Shown: piece after piece, positions 8,701 to 15,825 of the stretch | How positions within the stretch are numbered: the stretch's first letter is position 1 | Layout of the letters: every line of letters starts with the position of its first letter | The notes under the pieces: model-generated | Told to the model about the DNA's origin: nothing | The model's database searches: none | What the model saw: the letters and a program-made list of their open reading frames with translations, nothing else | Position numbers and translations under genes: made by a program | From: Muricauda sp. SCSIO 65647 | Lineage (GTDB): Bacteria; Bacteroidota; Bacteroidia; Flavobacteriales; Flavobacteriaceae | Direction of reading: 5' to 3' | Length of the DNA: 64,000 nucleotides | Assembly (NCBI RefSeq): GCF_021534965.1 | Contig: NZ_CP091037.1 | Span: 536,501-600,500, forward strand

Positions 8701-8774
8701 TTTTACAAGTTTAAATTTGTCAAAAATAAAAATCCGAAGCATAGCTCCGGACCTAAATCGCTGTATTTTTCGTA

Positions 8775-9392
8775 TCAGACCTTTATAGAACATCCAATGG
8801 CCTTGGTCGTGGTCACCTCAATTTCGTTACCGGCCAACATCGCATCGACGGCATTCTCAACGTATTTGTCCTCGACCTGGGCCGCATTTTGATAGTTGTC
8901 ATCTATGGCGCCAATGTACCTAACAACATTGCCATTGGTCGTTTTTTCGAGCAAAAATACATGGGGTGTTCTTTTGGCCCCGTACTGTGGATAGATTTCT
9001 TGCCCCTCATCCAACAAATACGGAAAAGTGAAACCCTTCTCGGCCGCACGTTGCTGCATGGCTTCAAAACTGTCTCCGGGCTGTAGTGCAGGATTGTTCG
9101 GATTGATGGCGATCACGGGTACCCCAAGTGGTTTGTACTTTGCATCCAACCCGATGATACGGTCTTCATAGGCGACGGCATATGGGCACATATTACAGGT
9201 GAAAATGACCAAAAAACCTTTGGCATCACCATAGTCAGAAAGGGAAACCATACTATCATCGATATTCTTCAATGAAAAGTCTGTCGCGATATCACCGATA
9301 GCATAGCCTACAAGCTCGGCATCTGATGGCTGGGTGAAAGCCCCTAATGTAAATACCAACAGCAATGTACCAATTGTTCTTAGTGTTTTCAT
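8775..9392 (-). CDS. Exported thioredoxin-fold (AhpC/TSA-type redoxin) protein
   Basis: The product has 205 residues with an N-terminal signal peptide (LRTIGTLLLVFTLGAFTQPS). The mature part is a peroxiredoxin/TlpA-like fold with the redox motif FTCNMCPYAVAYEDRI, which has two Cys in a CxxC arrangement, plus an HVFLLEKTTNG strand that positions cis-Pro (TPHVFLL). It is likely a periplasmic thiol oxidoreductase of the thioredoxin-family group often found in Bacteroidota; its substrate is not evident. It is 10 bases downstream of the TlpA-like lipoprotein gene and probably in one operon with it. Confidence 0.87.
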   Translation of the reverse strand: MKTLRTIGTLLLVFTLGAFTQPSDAELVGYAIGDIATDFSLKNIDDSMVSLSDYGDAKGFLVIFTCNMCPYAVAYEDRIIGLDAKYKPLGVPVIAINPNNPALQPGDSFEAMQQRAAEKGFTFPYLLDEGQEIYPQYGAKRTPHVFLLEKTTNGNVVRYIGAIDDNYQNAAQVEDKYVENAVDAMLAGNEIEVTTTKAIGCSIKV

Positions 9393-9402
9393 ATGTGAAT
9401 TT

Positions 9403-9954
9403 TTATTGCATTTTATCTATTTCATGTGTCAGCTCTTCATAGGTAAGGCCCCGCTCAAAAAAAATACGTTGGTCGTTTTTATATATCAATGTAGCAGGAA
9501 TGCCCCCGCCCCAATCTTCATCAACCTTTGGAATCCAATCATTCATGTTGGGGTCATCAAGAATAATGACTTTAGACTGTATGTTTTTCTTTTCTACAAA
9601 AGGTTCCAGCTTTGATTTCCACATTGAGGGCATATCTAAACTTACCAGCAGTACCTCGACCCCGTTGTCTTTTTGCTCGGCATTGACTTTTTCAAAATAA
9701 GGAAGCTCTTTGATACAGGGTTTGCACCAAGTCGCCCAGAAATTGACAACATGAACCTTGTCGTCAACTTTGTTCAAATAGGGTTTGAATTCATCGAAAT
9801 CATATATCGGAAACTTGACCTGTACCGGTGGCCGGGGCGTGTCAGCACTGGCATATACAGAAGTAGTGTCCACATCTTGATTTTTATGCCCACTGTCTTT
9901 GCAACTTGCTAACAGAAACATTGAAAAAAAACCAAGAAAAAACAAACGGTTCAT
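9403..9954 (-). CDS. TlpA-like thioredoxin lipoprotein
   Basis: From the ATG at 9954 (MNRLFFLGFFSMFLLASCKD) the product has about 183 residues with a lipobox LASC. It is therefore anchored in a membrane and faces the periplasm. The mature domain has the TlpA/ResA-type motif FWATWCKPCIKELPYFEKV with a WCxPC active site and a cis-Pro in GIPATLIYK. It probably reduces disulfides in exported proteins. An ATG three codons further upstream is equally open but gives a poorer signal peptide. This is the first gene of the minus-strand run that ends with the K+ channel. Confidence 0.9.
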   Translation of the reverse strand: MNRLFFLGFFSMFLLASCKDSGHKNQDVDTTSVYASADTPRPPVQVKFPIYDFDEFKPYLNKVDDKVHVVNFWATWCKPCIKELPYFEKVNAEQKDNGVEVLLVSLDMPSMWKSKLEPFVEKKNIQSKVIILDDPNMNDWIPKVDEDWGGGIPATLIYKNDQRIFFERGLTYEELTHEIDKMQ

Positions 9955-10034
9955 ATATAGCATTTTAGATTCGTAAATTTAACCATTGGCCTGACCGGCT
10001 TTTTTGTTTTAACAAAACTTTATCGCATACAGAT

Positions 10035-10066
10035 TTGTTCGGTTACTAAAAATAGCTATACATTTG
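10035..10066 (+). promoter_or_regulatory. Bacteroidota-type promoter of the MarR operon
   Basis: TTG at 10035-10037 and TACATTTG at 10059-10066 are separated by 21 bases, matching the TTG-N19-21-TAnnTTTG consensus. The expected transcription start is near 10070, about 20 bases before the MarR start codon. Confidence 0.65.
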
Positions 10067-10082
10067 TATATACAATTATTGT
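10064..10082 (+). promoter_or_regulatory. Candidate MarR operator palindromes
   Basis: TTGTATATACAA (10064-10075) is a perfect 12-base palindrome overlapping the -7 element. It is followed by the overlapping imperfect palindrome ACAATTATTGT (10072-10082). Position and symmetry fit autoregulation by the MarR protein encoded just downstream; binding is inferred. Confidence 0.5.
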
Positions 10083-10088
10083 AATGAC

Positions 10089-10535
10089 ATGAATGTAGAA
10101 GAGGTCATCAAGACAACCAGAAAAATTCCATTGGAATCGAGAACGCTGATCCACATGACCTTGGTACACCACAAAGTCAACGAGATACTGGCCAATGCCC
10201 TCAAACCTTTTGAGATTTCTTTGCAACAATTCAATGTACTGCGAATTTTAAGAGGGCAAAAAGGGTTACCGGCCAATCTCTCTACCCTCAATGAGCGTAT
10301 GGTCACCAAAATGAGCAACACCACAAGATTGGTCGATAAGTTAATCGCCAAAGGATATGTTGAGCGAACCATCTGCGAGGCCAATCGGCGTAAGGTCGAG
10401 ATTACACTGACCGACAATGGCAGAACCGCTCTTTCTGAAATGGATATTGCCGTTGCCAATGCCGAAAAAATGGCCGTGCAACGATTTTCAAAAAAAGAAT
10501 TGGAAGAATTAAACACGTTATTGGATAAATTTTAA
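10089..10535 (+). CDS. MarR-family transcriptional regulator
   Basis: The 148 residues form a winged-helix dimeric regulator of the usual MarR length. The recognition region is visible in LSTLNERMVTKMSNTTRLVDKLI (roughly residues 62-84), and the wing in RKVEITLTDNG. The dimerisation helices are at both ends. The gene is followed one base later by a nitroreductase and then by a YceI protein. In Flavobacteria this trio usually behaves as a redox or electrophile detoxification unit, with the regulator repressing its own operon. The ligand is unknown. Confidence 0.93.
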   Translation: MNVEEVIKTTRKIPLESRTLIHMTLVHHKVNEILANALKPFEISLQQFNVLRILRGQKGLPANLSTLNERMVTKMSNTTRLVDKLIAKGYVERTICEANRRKVEITLTDNGRTALSEMDIAVANAEKMAVQRFSKKELEELNTLLDKF

Positions 10536-10536
10536 A

Positions 10537-11169
10537 ATGGAAACTGTACTCGAAAATAGAACCTGGCGTTATGCCACCAAGAAATTCGATGCCGACAAAA
10601 AGGTATCTGAACATGATTTAGAGTTATTGTTGGAAGCTACACGATTGAGTGCCTCATCGTATGGTCTACAACCCTATCATTTATATGTCATCACCGAACA
10701 AAACCTGAAAGAGCAGCTCAAGCCTGCCTCTTGGGGGCAGTCACAAATCACCGATGCTTCGCATATCATCGTATTTGCCAACAAAACCGATTTCGGGGAG
10801 GAGTTGATGGATGACTATCTGAAAAATGTGAGCAAGACCCGAAACATTCCCGAAGAGAATTTAAAGGGGTACAGTGATTTTATGAAATCAAAACTGCTGG
10901 ATCTTTCACCAGAACAAAAAAGTGTTTGGACCTCAAAGCAGGCCTATCTTGCTTTTGGCAATATGATTCAGGCCGCTTCAGAATTAAAAATAGATACCTG
11001 CCCCATGGAAGGTTTTGAAGCTGGACAGTACAACAAAATTTTGGGTCTTGAAGCTAAAAACCTGAACGCAGCCGTGGTGTTGGCCATAGGGTACCGTTCA
11101 GAGAAAGACGAGACCCAGCACTACCCCAAAGTGCGAAAATCAAAGCGAGAATTATTCACCCATTTATAA
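10537..11169 (+). CDS. NAD(P)H-dependent nitroreductase family oxidoreductase
   Basis: This FMN-dependent nitroreductase-fold protein of 210 residues resembles NfsB. The N-terminal ENRTWRYATKKFDADK, the FMN-contacting ATRLSASSYGLQPYHLYVI and the C-terminal VVLAIGYRSEKDE segments are typical. It probably reduces quinones, nitro compounds or other electrophiles with NAD(P)H; the physiological substrate is not evident. It is tightly coupled to the MarR gene (one-base gap), which supports induction by toxic redox-active compounds. Confidence 0.92.
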   Translation: METVLENRTWRYATKKFDADKKVSEHDLELLLEATRLSASSYGLQPYHLYVITEQNLKEQLKPASWGQSQITDASHIIVFANKTDFGEELMDDYLKNVSKTRNIPEENLKGYSDFMKSKLLDLSPEQKSVWTSKQAYLAFGNMIQAASELKIDTCPMEGFEAGQYNKILGLEAKNLNAAVVLAIGYRSEKDETQHYPKVRKSKRELFTHL

Positions 11170-11197
11170 ATCAAAAACAAAATCAATTATCAAAATC

Positions 11198-11776
11198 ATG
11201 AAAAAGAACGTATTAAGTCTAGCGTTGACCCTTACATTTGGCCTAACGGCCTTGGCGAACCCAATTGATGGGGAGAAAAAAGAAGTGAAGACCGATGCCA
11301 GTACCGTCACTTGGAAAGCCTACAAAGTAACCGGTTCGCACACCGGTACCGTTGACCTAAAGTCTGGAGCACTGATGTTCGATGACAACGGCAAATTGTC
11401 TGGCGGTGAATTTGAGGTTGACATGACCTCTTTGATTTCGACCGACTTAGAGGGCGAGTACAAGGGCAAGCTCGAAGGTCATCTAAAATCTGATGATTTT
11501 TTCAGTGTCGCCAACCACCCCACCTCTAAACTGGTCTTTACCAACGTCAAAGCATCCGGCAAAAACTCATATGAAGTAACGGGTGACCTGACCATTAAGG
11601 GCATCACCAAACCCGTGACCTTTGATGTGTCGATCTATGGCAGTAAAGCTACGGCCACTATGAAAGTCGACAGGGCACAATACGATGTGCGATATGGCTC
11701 TGGCAGCTTCTTCGAAAACCTTGGTGACAAGACCATCTATGATGAATTCGACTTGGTCGTCGATTTGGAATTCTAA
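11198..11776 (+). CDS. YceI family periplasmic lipocalin-like protein
   Basis: The product has 192 residues with an N-terminal signal peptide (MKKNVLSLALTLTFGLTALA). The mature part shows the YceI pattern: STVTWKAYKVTGSHTGTVDL, a central GEFEVDMTSLISTD and the ITKPVTFDVSIYG strand. YceI proteins form a beta-barrel that binds long isoprenoid or lipid ligands; several are linked to stress responses. It is the third gene of the MarR unit and is followed by a terminator. Confidence 0.93.
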   Translation: MKKNVLSLALTLTFGLTALANPIDGEKKEVKTDASTVTWKAYKVTGSHTGTVDLKSGALMFDDNGKLSGGEFEVDMTSLISTDLEGEYKGKLEGHLKSDDFFSVANHPTSKLVFTNVKASGKNSYEVTGDLTIKGITKPVTFDVSIYGSKATATMKVDRAQYDVRYGSGSFFENLGDKTIYDEFDLVVDLEF

Positions 11777-11796
11777 GAATTTGGTTTAGTGTTTGC

Positions 11797-11836
11797 AAAT
11801 CCCATCCATGGTTTTCTGGGGTGGGATTTTTTTATT
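11797..11836 (+). terminator. Terminator downstream of the YceI gene
   Basis: The arm 11797-11807 pairs with 11819-11829 (about 11 bp including one G-T pair), followed by a T-rich run (TTTTTTTA). It separates the MarR unit from the trp operon promoter that begins a few bases further on. Confidence 0.8.
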
Positions 11837-11841
11837 TTCGT

Positions 11842-11871
11842 TTGCCAAAACCAAATTCCTTTCTATATTTG
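11842..11871 (+). promoter_or_regulatory. Promoter of the trp operon
   Basis: TTG at 11842-11844 and TATATTTG at 11864-11871 are separated by 19 bases, an excellent match to the Bacteroidota consensus. The leader-peptide ATG begins only six bases after the -7 element, so the transcript starts at or within a few bases of that codon. Confidence 0.75.
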
Positions 11872-11876
11872 AAGCA

Positions 11877-11933
11877 ATGAAACGAACAATCGTAAATACG
11901 TGGTGGTGGCTAAACTTACGTCGAACATCGTGA
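11877..11933 (+). CDS. trpL: trp operon leader peptide
   Basis: A short frame encodes MKRTIVNTWWWLNLRRTS (18 residues) and contains three consecutive Trp codons at 11901-11909. It lies between the trp promoter and a terminator-like hairpin, 73 bases ahead of trpE. This is the classical design of an attenuation leader peptide: when charged tRNA-Trp is scarce the ribosome stalls on the UGG triplet. The peptide itself is not expected to act. It was identified from the Trp run and context, because it is too short for ordinary gene calling. Confidence 0.85.
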   Translation: MKRTIVNTWWWLNLRRTS

Positions 11934-11994
11934 GCTAGTCCCTACTATATGAACATATAAAAAGGCCTGTCATCACGACAGGCCTTCATTTTTA
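11903..11994 (+). promoter_or_regulatory. Transcription attenuator of the trp operon
   Basis: Three mutually exclusive pairings can be drawn. Segment 1 (11903-11912, covering the last Trp codons) pairs with segment 2 (11936-11945) in 9 of 10 positions, counting two G-T pairs. Segment 2 extended upstream (11928-11941) pairs imperfectly with segment 3 (11964-11978), including six contiguous pairs TCGTGA/TCACGA. Segment 3 (11962-11971) pairs perfectly over 10 bp with segment 4 (11977-11986) around a five-base loop, followed by CATTTTTAT, the terminator. Stalling on segment 1 would free segment 2 for the antiterminator. Pairings were worked out by eye. Confidence 0.8.
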
Positions 11995-12006
11995 TATCAA
12001 TCCGAG

Positions 12007-13404
12007 ATGAGATTCGAACTAAAGACACATTACAAAAAAATACTGGCCGATACCATTACACCCGTAAGTGTATATCTAAAGGTACGTGATAGGTTTCCGA
12101 ACAGTATTTTGTTGGAAAGTAGTGATTACCATGCCAACGACAACAGTTTTTCATATATCTGCTGCAATCCGATTGCCTATATAAAAGTACAGGACGAAAA
12201 GATCATTCAACAGTTCCCCGATGGTTCATTTGAAGAAACGAAAATCAAAGAAGATATTGACCTGACCGCAGTAATCGATGGTTTTGCCACACGCTTCTCT
12301 GTAAAAGGCCATGATTTCAAGTTCATCAATAACGGACTGTTCGGGTATATGGCCTATGACGCCGTACGTTATTTTGAATCCGTACAAATCTCGAAAAAAG
12401 AAAACGCGGTGGAAATACCCGATATCTTCTATGCCGTTTATCAGAATATCATCGCCATCAACCATTTCAAGAACGAAGCCTATATCTTCGCCCACTGCCA
12501 TGATAACGAGAGTAACATTGAAGATATACACCAACTGTTGAAAGCAAGAAATTTTGCCACCTATAACTTCTCAAAGCAAGGCAAAGCCATTTCCAACCTT
12601 GAAGATGAAGAATATCGTGAGCATGTGCGTTTGGCCAAAAAACACTGCCAACGCGGCGATGTGTTTCAATTGGTACTCTCAAGACGGTTTTCCCAAGGTT
12701 TTAAAGGAGATGAATTCAACGTCTATCGCGCTTTGCGCTCTATCAATCCCTCACCTTATCTTTTCTATTTCGATTATGGGGATTTCAAAATCTTCGGAAG
12801 CTCTCCCGAGGCACAATTGATCGTTAAAGATGGTAAGGCCGAGATACACCCCATTGCAGGCACGTACAAGCGTACGGGAAATGACGAGAAAGATGCTGAA
12901 CTGGCCAAAAAACTGGCAGCTGATGACAAAGAGAACAGCGAGCATGTGATGTTGGTCGATCTTGCGCGTAACGACCTCAGCCGAAACGGTTATGCGGTGA
13001 ATGTAGAGACCTATCGCGAAGTACAGTATTTCTCACATGTGATCCATTTGGTCTCAAAGGTCACAGGACAAAAGAAAGCGGCCATCTCGACACTGAAAAT
13101 CGTGGCAGACACCTTTCCGGCAGGTACGTTGAGCGGAGCCCCAAAACACATGGCCATGCAACTGATTGAGAAATATGAAAAGACCAACCGCGCTTATTAC
13201 GGTGGAGCCATTGGTTTTATGGATTTTCAGGGCAATTTCAACCACGCCATCATGATCCGAACCTTTTTGAGCAAGAACCATACCCTGCACTATCAAGCTG
13301 GTGCCGGTTTGGTGGCCGCTTCAGACCCGGATGCGGAGCTACAGGAAACCTATAACAAATTGGGCGCCTTGAACAAGGCCCTTGAAATCGCTGAAAGGAT
13401 TTAA
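12007..13404 (+). CDS. trpE: Anthranilate synthase component I
   Basis: TrpE converts chorismate and ammonia (from TrpG glutaminase) to anthranilate, the first committed step of Trp synthesis. It has 465 residues, normal for the family. The N-terminal allosteric site motif LLESSD (residues 35-40) is present, so feedback inhibition by Trp is likely. The C-terminal chorismate-binding domain shows FQLVLSRRFSQGF, HPIAGTYKRTG, DLARNDLSRNG and the GGAIGFMDFQGNFNHAIMIR region. It is the first structural gene after the attenuator. The trpG start codon lies one base after its stop codon. Confidence 0.97.
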   Translation: MRFELKTHYKKILADTITPVSVYLKVRDRFPNSILLESSDYHANDNSFSYICCNPIAYIKVQDEKIIQQFPDGSFEETKIKEDIDLTAVIDGFATRFSVKGHDFKFINNGLFGYMAYDAVRYFESVQISKKENAVEIPDIFYAVYQNIIAINHFKNEAYIFAHCHDNESNIEDIHQLLKARNFATYNFSKQGKAISNLEDEEYREHVRLAKKHCQRGDVFQLVLSRRFSQGFKGDEFNVYRALRSINPSPYLFYFDYGDFKIFGSSPEAQLIVKDGKAEIHPIAGTYKRTGNDEKDAELAKKLAADDKENSEHVMLVDLARNDLSRNGYAVNVETYREVQYFSHVIHLVSKVTGQKKAAISTLKIVADTFPAGTLSGAPKHMAMQLIEKYEKTNRAYYGGAIGFMDFQGNFNHAIMIRTFLSKNHTLHYQAGAGLVAASDPDAELQETYNKLGALNKALEIAERI

Positions 13405-13405
13405 A

Positions 13406-13972
13406 ATGGGCAGGAAAGTTTTGATGATAGACAATTACGATAGTTTCACCTACAATTTGGTGCACTATTTAGAAGATCTTGAATGTGATGTGGTGGTCAA
13501 ACGAAATGACCAATTAACACTGCAAGATGTGGAACCGTTCGATGAAATTGTATTATCGCCGGGGCCTGGAATTCCTGATGAGGCCGGGCTTCTTAAACCG
13601 ATTATTGAGCGCTACGCCCCCAACAAACGTATTTTTGGGGTGTGCCTCGGGCAACAGGCCATCGGAGAAGTCTTTGGCGGCAGCCTTGTCAATTTAGACC
13701 AGGTCTATCACGGCATCGCCACTACCATAAAAATCACCAAAGATGATTACATTTTCAAAGGCATTCCAAAAGAAATCGCAGTGGGTCGCTATCATTCTTG
13801 GGTAGTGCATCCAGACCTTCCAGAAACGCTGGAGGCCACTTCTTTTGATGAAAACGGACAGGTCATGTCACTACGACATAAAGAATATGATGTTCGGGCG
13901 GTACAATTTCACCCTGAATCGGTGCTCACCCCCCATGGAAAACAAATGCTAAAAAATTGGTTGGAAAAATGA
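13406..13972 (+). CDS. trpG: Anthranilate synthase component II (glutamine amidotransferase)
   Basis: TrpG supplies ammonia from glutamine to TrpE. The start was set at the ATG at 13406 (MGRKVLMIDNYDSFTYNLVH) because the family begins there; the upstream in-frame ATG lies inside trpE. It has 188 residues. The class I glutaminase triad is visible: nucleophile Cys80 in FGVCLGQQAIGEVFGG, and His and Glu in QFHPESVLTPHG. The last four bases overlap the trpD start (ATGA), so the two are translationally coupled. Confidence 0.97.
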   Translation: MGRKVLMIDNYDSFTYNLVHYLEDLECDVVVKRNDQLTLQDVEPFDEIVLSPGPGIPDEAGLLKPIIERYAPNKRIFGVCLGQQAIGEVFGGSLVNLDQVYHGIATTIKITKDDYIFKGIPKEIAVGRYHSWVVHPDLPETLEATSFDENGQVMSLRHKEYDVRAVQFHPESVLTPHGKQMLKNWLEK

Positions 13973-14964
13973 AAGAAACCCTTAATAGACTTATCAACCA
14001 CGAAATCTTGACAAAAGAAGATGCTAAGCAGATTTTGGTGAATATCGCCAAAGGCGAATATAACACCAGTCAGATCGCGGCTTTTTTGACCGTGTATATG
14101 ATGCGCAGCATCACCATCGAAGAGTTGGAAGGTTTTCGTGATGCCCTACTGGAACTTTGTCTTGCGGTGGATTTGAGCGAGTACAATCCGATCGATCTAT
14201 GTGGCACAGGGGGTGATGGCAAAGACACATTTAACATTTCGACCCTCGCATCATTTGTTACTGCGGGGGCAGGTATAAAAGTGACCAAACATGGTAATTA
14301 CGGAGTTTCCTCAAAGTGTGGCAGCAGCAACGTGATGGAATTTCTCGGTATCAAATTCAGCAATGAGGCAGATTTCTTGCGGAGGTCCATCGAGGAGGCC
14401 GGAATCTGTGTGCTGCATGCACCATTGTTTCATCCTGCCATGAAAAATGTGGCCCCCATCAGAAGGGAACTGGCCGTAAAGACCTTCTTCAACATGTTGG
14501 GGCCAATGGTGAATCCTGCCTTCCCAAAAAACCAAATGGTCGGGGTATTCAATTTAGAATTGGCAAGAATGTACGGCTACCTCTATCAGAACACGGATAA
14601 AAACTTTACGGTGCTACATGCATTGGATGGATACGATGAAATCAGTTTGACCGGCAATACCAAAACCATTTCAAATGAAACCGAAAGTATGATCACGCCC
14701 GAAGATTTTGGAGTAGCACCCATATCAGCTTCTGAGATCATAGGTGGCGATGATGTCGCCGAATCAGCCCAGATTTTTATGAACGTGCTGAACGGCAAGG
14801 GTACCGAGGCCCAAAACAATGTGGTCTGTGCCAATACGGGGGTGGCCATTGCCACTGTTGAAGGTATCGATGTAAAAGAGGGTTTTGAAAAGGCCAAAGA
14901 ATCGTTGTTAAGTGGCAAAGGATTGATGGCATTGAAGAAATTGCAGGAATTGAGTAAAAATTAA
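13969..14964 (+). CDS. trpD: Anthranilate phosphoribosyltransferase
   Basis: TrpD transfers the phosphoribosyl group of PRPP to anthranilate. It has 331 residues from the ATG at 13969, which overlaps the trpG stop by four bases. The PRPP-binding signature DLCGTGGDGKDTFNISTLAS is near residues 78-97, and VTKHGNYGVSSKCGSSNVME follows. Length and motifs are normal. It is followed by a 75-base gap that holds a palindromic repeat before trpC. Confidence 0.96.
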   Translation: MKETLNRLINHEILTKEDAKQILVNIAKGEYNTSQIAAFLTVYMMRSITIEELEGFRDALLELCLAVDLSEYNPIDLCGTGGDGKDTFNISTLASFVTAGAGIKVTKHGNYGVSSKCGSSNVMEFLGIKFSNEADFLRRSIEEAGICVLHAPLFHPAMKNVAPIRRELAVKTFFNMLGPMVNPAFPKNQMVGVFNLELARMYGYLYQNTDKNFTVLHALDGYDEISLTGNTKTISNETESMITPEDFGVAPISASEIIGGDDVAESAQIFMNVLNGKGTEAQNNVVCANTGVAIATVEGIDVKEGFEKAKESLLSGKGLMALKKLQELSKN

Positions 14965-14965
14965 A

Positions 14966-15025
14966 GTCATTTCAAAGAAGCCTGCGACCGGGAAATCTAG
15001 ATTTCTCCGATTCGGTCGAAATGAC
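14966..15025 (+). repeat. Palindromic repeat between trpD and trpC
   Basis: The element is bounded by GTCATTTC (14966-14973) and its exact inverse GAAATGAC (15018-15025). In its centre is a perfect 14-base palindrome GAAATCTAGATTTC (14992-15005). The right half reads TTCGGTCGAAATGAC, which I recognise as the end of a dispersed intergenic repeat seen in many Flavobacteriaceae genomes. It lies between two co-transcribed genes and would fold into a strong hairpin in the mRNA. Confidence 0.75.
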
Positions 15026-15039
15026 AATCAAAATTGACC

Positions 15040-15825
15040 GTGAACATTCTAGACAAAATAATAGCTGACAAACGAAAGGAGGTTGAACTCAAGAAATCAT
15101 TGATTCCCATTTCCCAATGGGAACAATCGGTGCTTTTCGAACGCGGTACCCATTCGCTGGCCAAAGGCCTTAGACAAAGTGAAACGGGCATTATTGCAGA
15201 GCACAAACGACGTTCACCCTCAAAGGCGACCATCAATCAAAACACCAATGTGGCACAAGTGGCAAAGGGCTATCAAAAAGCCGGCGCAAGCGGTATGAGC
15301 GTTTTGACCGATCTAAAATATTTTGGCGGTTCACTTGAAGACCTTTTGCTTGCAAGAGCCTCTGTTGAACTCCCTCTGCTGCGTAAAGAGTTTATCATCG
15401 ACGGGTATCAGGTAGTGGAGGCCAAAGCACACGGTGCCGATGTCATATTATTGATTGCGGCGGTACTGACAAGAAAAGAAATCAAAACCTTGTCAGAACT
15501 CGCCCGAAGCTTGCAACTCGAAGTGTTGTTGGAGGTACACAATGAAGAAGAACTGCAGAAATCGATCATGCCCAGTCTTGATATGTTGGGGGTGAACAAC
15601 AGAAATCTGAAAACCTTTGGGGTCAGTTTAGAAACCAGCAAATCACTCGCGGCAAAAATACCCGATGAGTTCGCAAAGGTTTCAGAGAGTGGCATCAGTA
15701 CAATTGAGGCCATCGAAGAATTGAAACAATACGGATACCAAGGCTTTTTGATCGGCGAAAATTTTATGAAGACCGAGAGTCCAGGAAAAAGTGCGGAAAA
15801 ATTCATCCAAGAACTAAAGGCATGA
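15040..15825 (+). CDS. trpC: Indole-3-glycerol phosphate synthase
   Basis: TrpC closes the indole ring, turning the CdRP intermediate into indole-3-glycerol phosphate. I prefer the GTG at 15040 (MNILDKIIADKRKEVELKKS), which matches the family N-terminus; a TTG two codons earlier is also open. It has about 261 residues, normal for the family. The (beta/alpha)8 barrel motifs include EHKRRSPSKATI, FGGSLEDLLLAR, LLRKEFIIDGYQ, LGVNNRNLKTF and VSESGIST. Its stop overlaps the trpF start (ATGA). Confidence 0.95.
   Translation: MNILDKIIADKRKEVELKKSLIPISQWEQSVLFERGTHSLAKGLRQSETGIIAEHKRRSPSKATINQNTNVAQVAKGYQKAGASGMSVLTDLKYFGGSLEDLLLARASVELPLLRKEFIIDGYQVVEAKAHGADVILLIAAVLTRKEIKTLSELARSLQLEVLLEVHNEEELQKSIMPSLDMLGVNNRNLKTFGVSLETSKSLAAKIPDEFAKVSESGISTIEAIEELKQYGYQGFLIGENFMKTESPGKSAEKFIQELKA

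Noticed and set aside
10076-10516. Long open frame antisense to the MarR gene
   Set aside because: The MarR protein has clear family motifs; the antisense frame is a Ser/Leu-rich shadow without motifs.
12001-12030. tRNA-like sequence GAGATTCGAACT near the trpE start
   Set aside because: It resembles a T-loop by chance; no acceptor or anticodon stem can be formed, and it is part of trpE.
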